Origin: Desulfosediminicola flagellatus
GTDB lineage: Bacteria; Desulfobacterota; Desulfobulbia; Desulfobulbales; Desulfocapsaceae
Length of the DNA stretch: 64,000 nucleotides
Assembly (NCBI RefSeq): GCF_005116655.2
Contig: NZ_CP050698.1
Coordinates: forward strand, 760,001-824,000
Direction of reading: 5' to 3'
Below the pieces are notes generated by a model that was not told where the DNA came from, did no database searches, and saw only the letters and a list, made by a program, of their open reading frames with translations. A program made the translations under genes and the position numbers. Below, piece by piece: positions 9,169 to 17,781 of this stretch. How positions within the stretch are numbered: position 1 is the stretch's first letter; every line of letters begins with the position of its first letter.

Positions 9169-9575
9169 TACCTCGCATAACAGGGAAATTGGATAAACCT
9201 TCTTCTCGGTATCAATAAATTGGTACCTAACCCTTGTTTTTTGCTGGTAAGTGAGGCACGAGACTTCGAAGAAGAGGCCGCTGCCTTGTTTAAGGTCTCT
9301 AGATCCATCTTGAGTTCCTTGTTTTCCTTTTTTAGGCGTTTGAATTCAGCTTGCATGGATGCCATGATTCCGGCCGATGTTGATTCCTTCTTCGAACGAC
9401 CAAGTAGATTTGCATTTACGCCTATATTTCGGTGGGACCTCAGCTACGGATTAGCCCTGACCTATGACCGCCTTTACAGTTTCTTTTTTTTGATTATTTT
9501 TTTAGTTACGTCTTTTTCGTTTGGTCAAGAATTGTTGTTTCACTCTTAAGAAAGTGTCTATCAAATTCCTACCAC
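8831..9575 (-). mobile_element. Internally deleted IS3-family element (745 bp)
   Basis: The left end GTGGTCAAGTAAAAGAGGAC at 8831 and the inverted right end GTGGTAGGAATTTGATAGAC (from 9575) form imperfect terminal repeats that converge on the shared AGACACTTT/AGGACACTTT block. Between them are an orfA remnant (9168-9365, with the coiled-coil-like MQAEFKRLKKENKELKMDLE) and the core-deleted orfB. Its ends are preserved while the transposase is lost, so it could be mobilised only in trans. Confidence 0.8.
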
Positions 9576-10041
9576 ATTACTGCTTGAAGACAGGATTTAA
9601 TCACCAGTCGAATATCTTACGAAGTCGGCTGTCTTGTATGTAGCAATGTTTAGCTTGTGATATATCAACTACCTTTGTTTGGAAAGAGATCAAACTGCGT
9701 ATTCCGGTGAATTCCTCATCATGCTTATGGTCTTTATACATAGGGCATTACTCTTGCCAATACGTTCAATCTGATCTAAATGGCAGCAGAGATTCTTAAA
9801 ACCCTGATCAGCAAGTCTTGTCCTTGTGACAGTTGCACCGCTTACCGCAATTGCTAGTGGATTTACTCTATTATCTTCACGAAAAAAAATGTTGGAAAAC
9901 TGGGTGCTATTACGACAAATGTGGAGGGGAGTCATGAAAGGTGAAAGACTGATTGCTGGAAAGGGGGGGGGAAGCTATTGCATCCTGCGTGCTCCTGCTA
10001 CTGATAAATAGAAGGTAGCACACAGGATGTTATGTCTGATT
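9576..10041. other. Spacer with a 3' hairpin
   Basis: No gene recognised; the 81-codon minus frame at 9690-9935 has no known domain and lacks a ribosome site. At 9981-10029 a long stem (CATCCTGCGTGCT / AGCACACAGGATG, one mismatch) lies just beyond the stop codon of the minus-strand gene ending at 10042. It may act as its terminator or 3' stabiliser, though there is no T-tail. A run of nine G residues lies nearby at about 9963. Confidence 0.5.
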
Positions 10042-12408
10042 CTACTGAATGTTACTTATCTCTTTTATAATGTAAATGGCTTCACCTATACCTACTTTCG
10101 TATCACCATCCAGTAATGTCTCAGAAGTAATGACTCCAGTATCCTGGCCCGTTAGTACTTTGAGTGCAAGTATGGCATCGACGACATCTAGTTTATAGTT
10201 GCCATTAAGATCACCTTTCGGAGCACCAATGTGGAAAGGCACTTTTATTTTCGAGCTATTCCCCTGATCGTCCCAGACCTTAATTCTGTATTTATATTTG
10301 CCATTCACCAGAGAGGGGCCAGTATATACTACCAGATTACTATGGATATCCCGTGCTCTCCATATTTTTACTCCGGTATTATCATAAAGATCAACAGAGA
10401 TAGTGTTATCTGCAATGGCAATATCTCTTGTCCATGATATTTCAGTTAACGCATTAATATATGTACCTGGAAGAGGAAATACTGGTACTGCTACATGTTC
10501 AATAAAATTGGTAACGGTAAAGTCTCGAGTGAAGTTTTCACCATTTTGCCAGGTAAATTTCAATGTGTAATTGAGTGGTGGGTCAGGATGAGTTGCACCG
10601 AAAACAAACAGTTCAATTCCTGTATCGCTCCATGATACCCATTGGTTGGCTTGCTCATCATGGTAGAGATTTACCGGAATTGTTACGCCTTCTTCTAGAA
10701 CACTCACACTGATGAGTTTATTGTCTGGATCATTGATCTCCATCTGTATCGCGTATTGCCCGTCATAATTGTTGGACCAGACGTATGCCTCAATATCGTG
10801 GCATTCAGGTTTATTACCTTCGAGTGTAAAGGAGTAGTCTGGATGTACGATAAGTATAACTGAACTTTCCACAACTAATGTCCAGGTGCCTGTAATGTTA
10901 CCTGCTGTACCAGATTCCCGTACCCACTCAAGTGGATATCCTGTAGCGCTGAGACTCATTAAAGTCATTGATGTCTCTGTGATATTGCCAGCACTGAACT
11001 GCTCGCCGGCAAGTGGTCCATCACAGAGATAATCTGAAGATTCGATTGTTAGAGTTTGAGTATTTGGGGCGTATGAACCATTAGCAAAAAGGAGCTCTAC
11101 GCCGGAACCAATAGTAAATGGCACCCGGATAAAGGATCCGTTTCCATCTGGTCCATTTACCTGGAGGTTGTAACTATATGAACCAGACTCCAGGTCTGGT
11201 CCTGTATAGCTTACAGTGGTCCCTTCGATTTGATTGTTTTCCCAGATAAAGTCTCCATTATCAGAGTATATCCAGATAGAATATTGGTATCCCTGGCCGA
11301 GCCCTTCCCATGAAAAATCCTGGAGATTATCAAGGTTGGCATCAACTGCAGGTGCGACTGGCTGGGGGAACTCAGTTAAAAATCCGGTAACGTCGAGTGT
11401 TTCAACTGTATTCTCAGAACCTCTTGCGATAGTGACAGTGTAACTTGGAAGTTCTGTCGGTAGACCATTATCAAAATGCAGTTCAGAATTATAATCCTGC
11501 CAACTCACCCATCGTGTGTTTTCAGGGTTTTCAGAAGTAAGTTGTATTGGTGTTGTTATTCCGGTTCCTTCTACTGTAACTCCGGTGATAGTGCCCTGCT
11601 GATCTACAACTCTGATGTCAACCCAGTAGGAAGATTCGAAATGGTTGGTTGAGATATATGCTCCATCAGGTTCTCCCTCATTGTCACATTGATAAATTTG
11701 ACCAACGATTGTAAATGTTCCGTCATTATTTATTGTAACAGTATAAATATTCCCTTTATCCTCCATTCGCCATGTACCAGTAATGATACCTGCAACACCA
11801 GATTCTCGGAATAATTCCATTTGACCTTCTCCTGGAGCCATGTCCCAGGTCATGTATGTCTCTGTCAGAGTAGCTACAGTAAAAGATTCTGTCCCAATTT
11901 CAGGACCTTCACAGGAAAAATCAGATGAGGTGAAATCCACTGTTAACTGGTCGGATGCAGCACCAGGATTATATGTGTAGGTTCCACTTGCTGTATGGGT
12001 GCCTGTTCCTTCAGGGCATTGCTCACTATCACCACCAATAATTTCAACCTGGTTTCCACTCAGGAACTTGAGTGTTTCCTGTTCGTCATTGTGAGTACGG
12101 GACCACTCACCAATGATACCACCTGTCTCAGCAGAAGTTCTTTGCCAGGTCATGATATCAGATTCGCCATCTTCAATTTCTGTCCAGGTAATATCAGACT
12201 GGGTGATGGAAACATCTATCATGGAATATTCATCGCCGGGAATGGGGCCATCGCAGATAAATGAAGATTCTAGAATGGATACTGTAAGAGTATTGTCTGA
12301 TGAGTTGTAAAGGTAACTGCCTGTTGCTGTTTGCTCTGCTGCCTGAGAAATAGTAGGCAATATTAGCAGCATTAATACTACAATGAAATGAATGGCTATT
12401 CTTCGCAT
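10042..12408 (-). CDS. Large secreted repeat protein with dockerin-like tail
   Basis: A protein of 788 residues with a clear signal peptide ending at SQA-AEQ. Three related blocks start near residues 30, 144 and 450. Each has a GSYxYN/GSYAPN-type opening, an LTV/LTIESS strand, CDGP or CEGP, a TGTW/GEW core and a CxxxE/CHDIE end, so each probably holds one disulphide. They alternate with fibronectin-like beta-rich segments (TEISWTRD, YKYRIKVWDDQGN). The last about 60 residues resemble a type I dockerin: DLNGNYKLDVVDAILAL has the spacing of a calcium-binding EF loop, followed by a second weaker one (LDGDTKVGIGEA). GAGGAG precedes the ATG. It is monocistronic. Surface adhesion or polymer binding is possible, but no enzyme domain is visible. 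Confidence 0.8.
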   Translation of the reverse strand: MRRIAIHFIVVLMLLILPTISQAAEQTATGSYLYNSSDNTLTVSILESSFICDGPIPGDEYSMIDVSITQSDITWTEIEDGESDIMTWQRTSAETGGIIGEWSRTHNDEQETLKFLSGNQVEIIGGDSEQCPEGTGTHTASGTYTYNPGAASDQLTVDFTSSDFSCEGPEIGTESFTVATLTETYMTWDMAPGEGQMELFRESGVAGIITGTWRMEDKGNIYTVTINNDGTFTIVGQIYQCDNEGEPDGAYISTNHFESSYWVDIRVVDQQGTITGVTVEGTGITTPIQLTSENPENTRWVSWQDYNSELHFDNGLPTELPSYTVTIARGSENTVETLDVTGFLTEFPQPVAPAVDANLDNLQDFSWEGLGQGYQYSIWIYSDNGDFIWENNQIEGTTVSYTGPDLESGSYSYNLQVNGPDGNGSFIRVPFTIGSGVELLFANGSYAPNTQTLTIESSDYLCDGPLAGEQFSAGNITETSMTLMSLSATGYPLEWVRESGTAGNITGTWTLVVESSVILIVHPDYSFTLEGNKPECHDIEAYVWSNNYDGQYAIQMEINDPDNKLISVSVLEEGVTIPVNLYHDEQANQWVSWSDTGIELFVFGATHPDPPLNYTLKFTWQNGENFTRDFTVTNFIEHVAVPVFPLPGTYINALTEISWTRDIAIADNTISVDLYDNTGVKIWRARDIHSNLVVYTGPSLVNGKYKYRIKVWDDQGNSSKIKVPFHIGAPKGDLNGNYKLDVVDAILALKVLTGQDTGVITSETLLDGDTKVGIGEAIYIIKEISNIQ

Positions 12409-12656
12409 GTATACTCCTCTTCTTTTCCGGATAGCTAATGAATTTTTCTAATATGGCTGTGATGAATTTCGTTGAATTAATAAAATAACAAGCACATACC
12501 CGATATAGTTTATCGCGTGCAATGTATCTTAATTAATGTGCATACGCAATGATCCTGACGGCAACGTTATGTTTTTTATGAATTTATGAAGTGTAAGAAA
12601 TTTTTATTTATGGAGAAGTTTTGGATGACATTGAATGCTTTTTATTAAGACGTGCA

Positions 12657-13725
12657 TTGATTAGCCGACATTTGTTATACTCAGCGTATGAAAAATACTG
12701 ACGGAAGAAAAATTGACAGAAAGGCCCTTGAAGCAATTCGCATTAGGGCTGTGCAACGCGTTGAAGCCGGTGAAAGTCCAGAAGTCGTTATTAAGGCACT
12801 CGGGTTTACTAGATCCCAGATTTACGAATGGCTTGCAAAGTACAGAGAAGGTGGCATAGATGCTCTTCGACGCCGTAAGGCACCAGGTAAAACGCCAAAG
12901 CTGAACGGTAGCCAACTTAAGAAAATTTATCGTCTTGTGGTTGGTGTTGACCCACGCCAACTCAAATTCGAATTTGCCCTGTGGACGCGGGATATGGTTC
13001 GTGAGCTTATTTGGCGTGAGTTTAAAGTCAAGTTGAGTGAGGTCTCTGTAGGTCGCCTGCTCAAGAAGATGGGATTGAGTCCTCAACGTCCCACACATAG
13101 GGCTATTCAACGAGACGAGCTTTCTGTCTATAAATGGATGGCAGAAGACTATCCTGCTATTCGCAAGCTGGCGAAAGAACAGAATGCTGAGATCTTCTTT
13201 GGGGATGAGTCCTCTGTTCGATCTGATTATCATTCTGGCACAACTTGGGCACCAGTTGGGAAGACACCAACTGTCAAAACTACTGCCTCTCGGCATAAAG
13301 TGAACCTTGTTTCTGCGATCAGCCCGAGAGGGACTATGCGATTCATGAGCACAGATGGGAATGTCACTGCTACTGTCTTTATAGAGTTTTTGAAACGTTT
13401 GCTTTATAAGGCAAATCGGCCTGTATTTTTGATTTTGGACAACCATTCAGTTCACAGATCCAAGGAAGTACGAGAGTTTGTTAAGAGTAGAGCAGGAAAG
13501 CTTCGTCTGTTCTTTTTGCCACCTTATTCTCCCGAACTCAATCCTGATGAACATGTTTGGAATTACCTTAAAAATCATAAAATTGGTCGGCAATGCACCA
13601 AGAACGGTTTTGATTTGTTTAAAAGAGTTGAGAGCATTATGCGGTCCTTGCAGAGGCTTCCTGAAAAGGTCAAATCATTCTTTAGGCACCCATGGACAAA
13701 GTACATTCTAATGTCGGGCAATCAA
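12657..13725 (+). mobile_element. IS630-family insertion sequence
   Basis: The inverted ends are TTGATTAGCCGACATTTGTT at 12657 and, on the other strand, TTGATTGCCCGACATTAGAA from 13725, about 26 bp with several mismatches. They enclose one transposase gene. The size of about 1.07 kb is normal for IS630/Tc1-type elements. The transposase frame runs 12 nt beyond the recognised right end, so the exact border may lie slightly further out. Confidence 0.8.
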
Positions 13726-13737
13726 CGACCGGCTTAA
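12688..13737 (+). CDS. IS630-family transposase
   Basis: A protein of 349 residues and apparently intact. The N-terminal helix-turn-helix region (about 10-110, with VIKALGFTRSQIYEWLAKY) is followed by the winged-helix linker. The DDE catalytic core shows all three acidic residues: Asp in FFGDESSVRSD, Asp in LILDNHSVHRS and Glu in YSPELNPDEHVW. The gene catalyses cut-and-paste transposition of its own element at TA targets, as known for the family. No frameshift is needed. Completeness suggests recent arrival, in contrast to the two decayed IS3 elements to its left. Confidence 0.95.
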   Translation: MKNTDGRKIDRKALEAIRIRAVQRVEAGESPEVVIKALGFTRSQIYEWLAKYREGGIDALRRRKAPGKTPKLNGSQLKKIYRLVVGVDPRQLKFEFALWTRDMVRELIWREFKVKLSEVSVGRLLKKMGLSPQRPTHRAIQRDELSVYKWMAEDYPAIRKLAKEQNAEIFFGDESSVRSDYHSGTTWAPVGKTPTVKTTASRHKVNLVSAISPRGTMRFMSTDGNVTATVFIEFLKRLLYKANRPVFLILDNHSVHRSKEVREFVKSRAGKLRLFFLPPYSPELNPDEHVWNYLKNHKIGRQCTKNGFDLFKRVESIMRSLQRLPEKVKSFFRHPWTKYILMSGNQRPA

Positions 13738-14164
13738 TAGAGGCAACAGGTCTGGCATAGTCAGCGAGATATGAATAGCGGTTGATTGCTCAGGAAAACT
13801 CGTAATAGGACGAGATCCTTTAATTGGGCTGGCGACTTTAGTTCTGAATTTCAATGCTTCAATAGGACGTAATTTTCTTAGCAAAAGGTAAATACTCATT
13901 CAAGAAGCGATATTAGATTTTTCCATAGTGTTGACTTCGTCAATGAGCTTCTCGAATAGAAATATGAGGAATTGTTGAGAGCACTTATGTAGGCTTGTAT
14001 TGCATACAGCTTCAAAGCCAGGCTTAATTTTGTACGGTTATTACTATGCCTGGATCAAAAGTCTGGATGTCGTTCTCAATTGCCAACTCAATGGGAGAAT
14101 CATAGCACATGTTGATATGCAGTTATTTGACCACCTCAATGGCTTTATCTTCTTTTTTTTTCGG
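13738..14164. other. Spacer without a recognised gene
   Basis: About 430 bp between the IS630 element and the kinase-RNase Z gene. A 63-codon minus frame at 13708-13899 crosses the IS border; its product has no recognisable domain and may be a piece of a gene cut by the insertion. I see no promoter or RNA structure that can be defended. Confidence 0.4.
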
Positions 14165-16039
14165 TTAAAATTGCGCACCGATAACACGGATGTTTCCAGC
14201 TTCTGCACAGATCTCTTCATAGAGGAGTTGTGGCTTAAGCTCATACCGTTTTGAGAAGTGAAAGGGAACAAGCTGCATGACTCCGGCAGATCGTGCAATC
14301 TGAGCGGTTGCAATGGTTGTGAGGTGTTGGGTAGCTGTAGCTTTATCCTTGTCGGCATTGGCAAAGGCCGCCTCGCAAAAGAGGGTGTGAGCACCACGGG
14401 CCAGATTGACCATTTTGTTTCGGTTCTCTTGATTATCAGCCATATCGGCTGCATAAACCAGTTTTTTACCGGGTTTGACAATAACCAGTTCCTCTGCCAG
14501 TTCTTTAGCTGGACGTGTTGATCCGTTGGGTAGAAGAATGGGGGCCGCCAGGTCTTGTGTTGCAATACACTGCTTCAGATGCCCCAGCCAGGGACCAGCT
14601 GGCAGGTTCAGCTGGTGTAATCGTTCCTTTCTGATACTGAGCCTCTGCACAAGTTCGAGTGCATAGGCTATTGAGGGGATTTTGTGATCACAGATTTCAG
14701 CCCGAACGTTGAGGGTGTCGTCTGTCATGATTATGTTGTTTTCTGACACTTTTCTTTCAAGAAATACAGACTTTCTGCCGGGTTGCAGCCGCGCCAGTAC
14801 GAGTTCCCCATTGCGTATCTCCGTAATGTCAAAGATCGGTCCAAGATCAGCGATTCGATCCCAGGTGATCGCCTCGATAAAATGTTCAAGGCGCTCAATT
14901 GTACCTTCAGGGCCGAAAATCCTGCACGGACCGAAAGGGCCAAGTCGCGAACGTAGAAACCAGATGAAACCACCAATATGGTCAAGATGAGTATGGCTGA
15001 GAAATACAGCTTCAACCTGATGGGCAATCTTTGCCTGTAAGCGAGCCGGAGCACCGAGATCAAAAAGAAAGCTTCTCTTCTTGTTGCGAAAACGCACATG
15101 CAGTAACGGATCCCCGAAAACCCCACCGATCAGAGTCGCCCAGACAGCTCCTGTATGGCATGAAAGAGGCGGGCTGTGATGGTCAGTTGCCAAATACCGT
15201 ATGCCCATATCGGCTGGAACATGTTTATGCCTACGGGTAGGCATAACAGGTGTGATAGTCGCGAGGTGTCCAGTTGCGTTGCGCACTGTATCACGTATCA
15301 GCAATGTTTTTGCCTGAGCTGTGCTGCTTATCACAATGTTAGCTGTTAAAATATTATCAACCAGTTCAAGTGCTTCGCCCACGCCGACCGGTTCACCTGC
15401 CGTATCCAGTAGCGCGATCTGTTTACCCCGCCACTCGTCTGGTACATCGCAGGGAGGAGGGGTGCCGATATGATTCAGTAACCGAAGGTCGTACTCCTCA
15501 ACCTTTGCCTGCCGAAGAAAGTTATCCCATAACCGGGTTCTCCACTTCGCTCTCTCTGTCTTTGTCGGTCTTTTCGCTGCGAACGGGGCAGCTATAGGGA
15601 TAAACGGTATTGATAGTGCAGAAAGCTCAGCTTTAAGAGGGATATCAGGAGTTTTACACAGGACGAGTATTGCATCGATTTTAAGAAATTCTGCAAGGGA
15701 TGTCAGCAATTCCGCCCCGCCAACACCCCTGACTACCCCCGGAGGGTCGATCAGCAGTGTCGGTTCTTTAGAGAGGGATTGGGCCGTTAATAACAATTTC
15801 CCGGCAGCAATGATTAATGGCAGGCGAAACCGGACACTGTTTAAGGTGCAGAGCGGGAGCATATTGTCCCAGATGAGTTGCGTATTTTCTATACGTCCAA
15901 TACACGGGGCACCGGGGACGCCGAACGGTGGTGTACCGATGTCCAGTTCAAGGAGTCGGCAGGCTTGACGCTGACTGCTCAACCGTTGAAGTATATCGAT
16001 CGCGAGAGTTGATTTGCCAGTACCCATCTCACCCCACAA
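14165..16039 (-). CDS. Clp1/Grc3-type polynucleotide kinase fused to RNase Z-like hydrolase
   Basis: Residues 1-285 match the Clp1/Grc3 P-loop kinase family, which phosphorylates 5'-OH RNA ends: Walker A GEMGTGKST, LELDIGTPPFGVPG (family LDLDPGQ block), LLIDPPGVVRGVGGAELL and the closing IALLDTAGEPVGVGEAL strand. Residues about 290-624 form an RNase Z-type metallo-beta-lactamase: SHTHLDHIGG, the CDHKIPSIAYALE block, the metal-bridging Asp in YAADMADN, and LFCEAAFANAD followed by TQHLTT and PFHFSKRYE. One protein therefore pairs an RNA 5'-kinase with a tRNA 3'-end endonuclease fold. The TTG start listed leaves only two residues before Walker A and cuts the first strand (KILLWG). The frame stays open to 16177, and a non-AUG start such as CTG 16153 is plausible. 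The domain calls are firm; substrate and role are inferred. Confidence 0.85.
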   Translation of the reverse strand: MWGEMGTGKSTLAIDILQRLSSQRQACRLLELDIGTPPFGVPGAPCIGRIENTQLIWDNMLPLCTLNSVRFRLPLIIAAGKLLLTAQSLSKEPTLLIDPPGVVRGVGGAELLTSLAEFLKIDAILVLCKTPDIPLKAELSALSIPFIPIAAPFAAKRPTKTERAKWRTRLWDNFLRQAKVEEYDLRLLNHIGTPPPCDVPDEWRGKQIALLDTAGEPVGVGEALELVDNILTANIVISSTAQAKTLLIRDTVRNATGHLATITPVMPTRRHKHVPADMGIRYLATDHHSPPLSCHTGAVWATLIGGVFGDPLLHVRFRNKKRSFLFDLGAPARLQAKIAHQVEAVFLSHTHLDHIGGFIWFLRSRLGPFGPCRIFGPEGTIERLEHFIEAITWDRIADLGPIFDITEIRNGELVLARLQPGRKSVFLERKVSENNIIMTDDTLNVRAEICDHKIPSIAYALELVQRLSIRKERLHQLNLPAGPWLGHLKQCIATQDLAAPILLPNGSTRPAKELAEELVIVKPGKKLVYAADMADNQENRNKMVNLARGAHTLFCEAAFANADKDKATATQHLTTIATAQIARSAGVMQLVPFHFSKRYELKPQLLYEEICAEAGNIRVIGAQF

Positions 16040-16105
16040 CAGGATTTTCCTGTATGGCTGAAGTTGGGCTGTCAGTGCGGAAATACTGCCCTGCCAGTTG
16101 GATGT

Positions 16106-16155
16106 GTTTTTTGAAAATGTCTCGATTTTAACAAAATCCTTATTCTCGGACAGAC
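16106..16155 (-). repeat. MITE-like repeat fragment E at the kinase-RNase Z 5' end
   Basis: Read on the minus strand, GTCTGTCCGAGAATAAGGAT and the following AAAATCGAGACATTTTC align with the left end of copy C (47561 onward) at about 41 of 50 positions by hand, with one gap. The fragment lies between the stop codon of the gene ending at 16158 and the Walker A motif of the kinase, inside the open frame of the latter. Confidence 0.6.
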
Positions 16156-16157
16156 TC

Positions 16158-16928
16158 TCAGACCAGGGTGGATGGCCTCAGGAGCCTGTGTTTTTTAAGG
16201 TACGAAAAGGTTGTATTTGTAAGCAGACTGATAAATGATCGATTATGTACAACCCGCAACGCACGTATCCCGTTCGGTTCAAACAGGGCTATGTGCTGCT
16301 GTCCAAGCGGTCCGCTTTGCAGGTATTGCAGAAACGTGGGCGGTAGCGAGGTAAAATGAATAACAGCATGCGGTTCATGGCAGTAGGGAAGAAAGATTTG
16401 CAGGTCATTCATTTCGAGTAAAGAAGAACCCTGGCAGGCAGAGGCAATTTGAACTCTCGGGACACTGGTCAGCAGCCCAAGTGTCCGGCTAAGAGCTGTT
16501 TCCTCACGTTTGGATATTCGTGCCATTTCCTTCGTGTACAGGGGGTGGTTTTCAATCTCCGTAATGTCCCTTCGCAGGATATGAAACAGTTGCTCAGACC
16601 TTTTTTCTAATTCTTGCGGGGTAAAGTCTTCATCATCGCACATGATACCGGCATTTATTTCATAGAGATGGGCGACCCTGCACCAGTGTGCGGTTTCGGT
16701 GAGACAGATTTTTCTGTAGTGTTCATTATGGGCAAATGCCCTACAGAAGTTGTCAACATGCTCTTCAGTTTGTTCATCAAAATAGAGCACTCGCCGCAAT
16801 AGCGGAACCCCGTCGCCTTCATGGGAGAAAAAGACACTGATATCCACTTCGGCACCAGGAAGATCCGGACTATGCTGCTCCACAGCAAAATAGAATTTTC
16901 CTTCCTTGCGTCTTTGAGTCAGGGGCAT
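16158..16928 (-). CDS. Hypothetical protein upstream of the kinase-RNase Z gene
   Basis: A protein of 256 residues with no recognised domain. It appears soluble and cytoplasmic: no signal peptide or membrane helix. It is rich in His, Cys and acidic residues, including CRAFAHNEHYRK, THETAH-like CLTETAHWCRVAHLYE, and MCDDEDFTPQELEKRSEQL, which begins a probable helical or coiled segment. The C-terminal half looks alpha/beta. Its stop codon overlaps the open frame of the kinase-RNase Z gene, and a CBS gene lies 62 nt upstream in the same direction, so the three are likely one transcript. A partner role in nucleic-acid metabolism is only suggested by position. Confidence 0.65.
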   Translation of the reverse strand: MPLTQRRKEGKFYFAVEQHSPDLPGAEVDISVFFSHEGDGVPLLRRVLYFDEQTEEHVDNFCRAFAHNEHYRKICLTETAHWCRVAHLYEINAGIMCDDEDFTPQELEKRSEQLFHILRRDITEIENHPLYTKEMARISKREETALSRTLGLLTSVPRVQIASACQGSSLLEMNDLQIFLPYCHEPHAVIHFTSLPPTFLQYLQSGPLGQQHIALFEPNGIRALRVVHNRSFISLLTNTTFSYLKKHRLLRPSTLV

Positions 16929-16990
16929 ATCTTTCAGGCTCCTCGCATTGCTATGATTAACTCGAAAAACACTCTATGACTTACGATGAC

Positions 16991-17440
16991 TCATGGCCGT
17001 TTTTGGTATTCCTTATCCTGGCCTCCTGCGATGATTTGTGTGAGATCCATCAACTGCTCAGATAGCAGCTCTATCAGGTCGTCTACCGTGAGAATTCCTT
17101 CCAGTCCGTTATGATTGTTTACTATCGGTATACGCCGAATCCCCTTGCTGCGCATTTTCTTGATTGTGTCCAGAACATCATCCTCTTCCCTGGCGACTAC
17201 CAGTTCAAAGCTCATGACGTCTCCAACAGTGACCGAGTTTAAATCGACATCCTCAGCGGTAAGCTCAAGCACGATATCACGGTCAGTCAGAATGCCGATC
17301 GGAATAAGCTCTTCCTCCTTTTTTTCTACAACCACAACATCGCCAACATGATGTTTCCGCATGAGTAGAGCTGCTTCACGAATGGAACCTTCCCGATAAA
17401 TAAAAACCACGTTCCGATTGCAAATTTCTCCAACACTCAT
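16991..17440 (-). CDS. Two-CBS-domain protein
   Basis: The chosen start, ATG 17440, has AGGAGG six bases upstream and gives 149 residues. The frame extends to 17686 but that part is low-complexity (Ser-rich) and has no ribosome site. Two CBS repeats fill the protein: the first (about 5-65) has GDVVVVEKKEEELIPIGILT and DRDIVLE, the second (about 72-130) has IRRIPIVNNHNGLEGILTVD. Such stand-alone pairs bind adenine nucleotides and regulate partners. The gene heads a possible three-gene unit with the unknown gene and the kinase-RNase Z gene. Confidence 0.88.
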   Translation of the reverse strand: MSVGEICNRNVVFIYREGSIREAALLMRKHHVGDVVVVEKKEEELIPIGILTDRDIVLELTAEDVDLNSVTVGDVMSFELVVAREEDDVLDTIKKMRSKGIRRIPIVNNHNGLEGILTVDDLIELLSEQLMDLTQIIAGGQDKEYQKRP

Positions 17441-17781
17441 GGTTTCCTCCTTTGTGGATGATAACTCATCCCAATAACCTCTGGCTGTTGATCTGGAACT
17501 GATACTTCCGGTAACAGCAGGTAGATACGATAGTGAGGAAGAGGGTTGAGATGAACTGTCCGACAATGCCCTTTCCACCCATATCTTCGTTAAACTCGAA
17601 AAATTATCCTCGGAATATCGATTATATGCCTCCGGTAATTTTGCGAGTTTGCCTTGATCTGAGCGAAAATTGCTATTATCGAACAAGCTCCCGGTTAAAG
17701 ATCTGACATACAGCTTGTCGAAAATCTCTCAGCGCCTATCAAATTATAGCACAATCAATCGCTGAGAGGCAAAAACCATAC
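17441..17781. other. Spacer between CBS and M28 peptidase genes
   Basis: About 340 bp. Part is an open minus-strand frame continuous with the CBS gene but without a start signal. I see no terminator or promoter that can be defended. Confidence 0.4.

Noticed and set aside
17441..17686. 82-residue N-terminal extension of the CBS protein
   Set aside because: Low-complexity and Ser-rich, with no ribosome site; a strong AGGAGG precedes the ATG at 17440.
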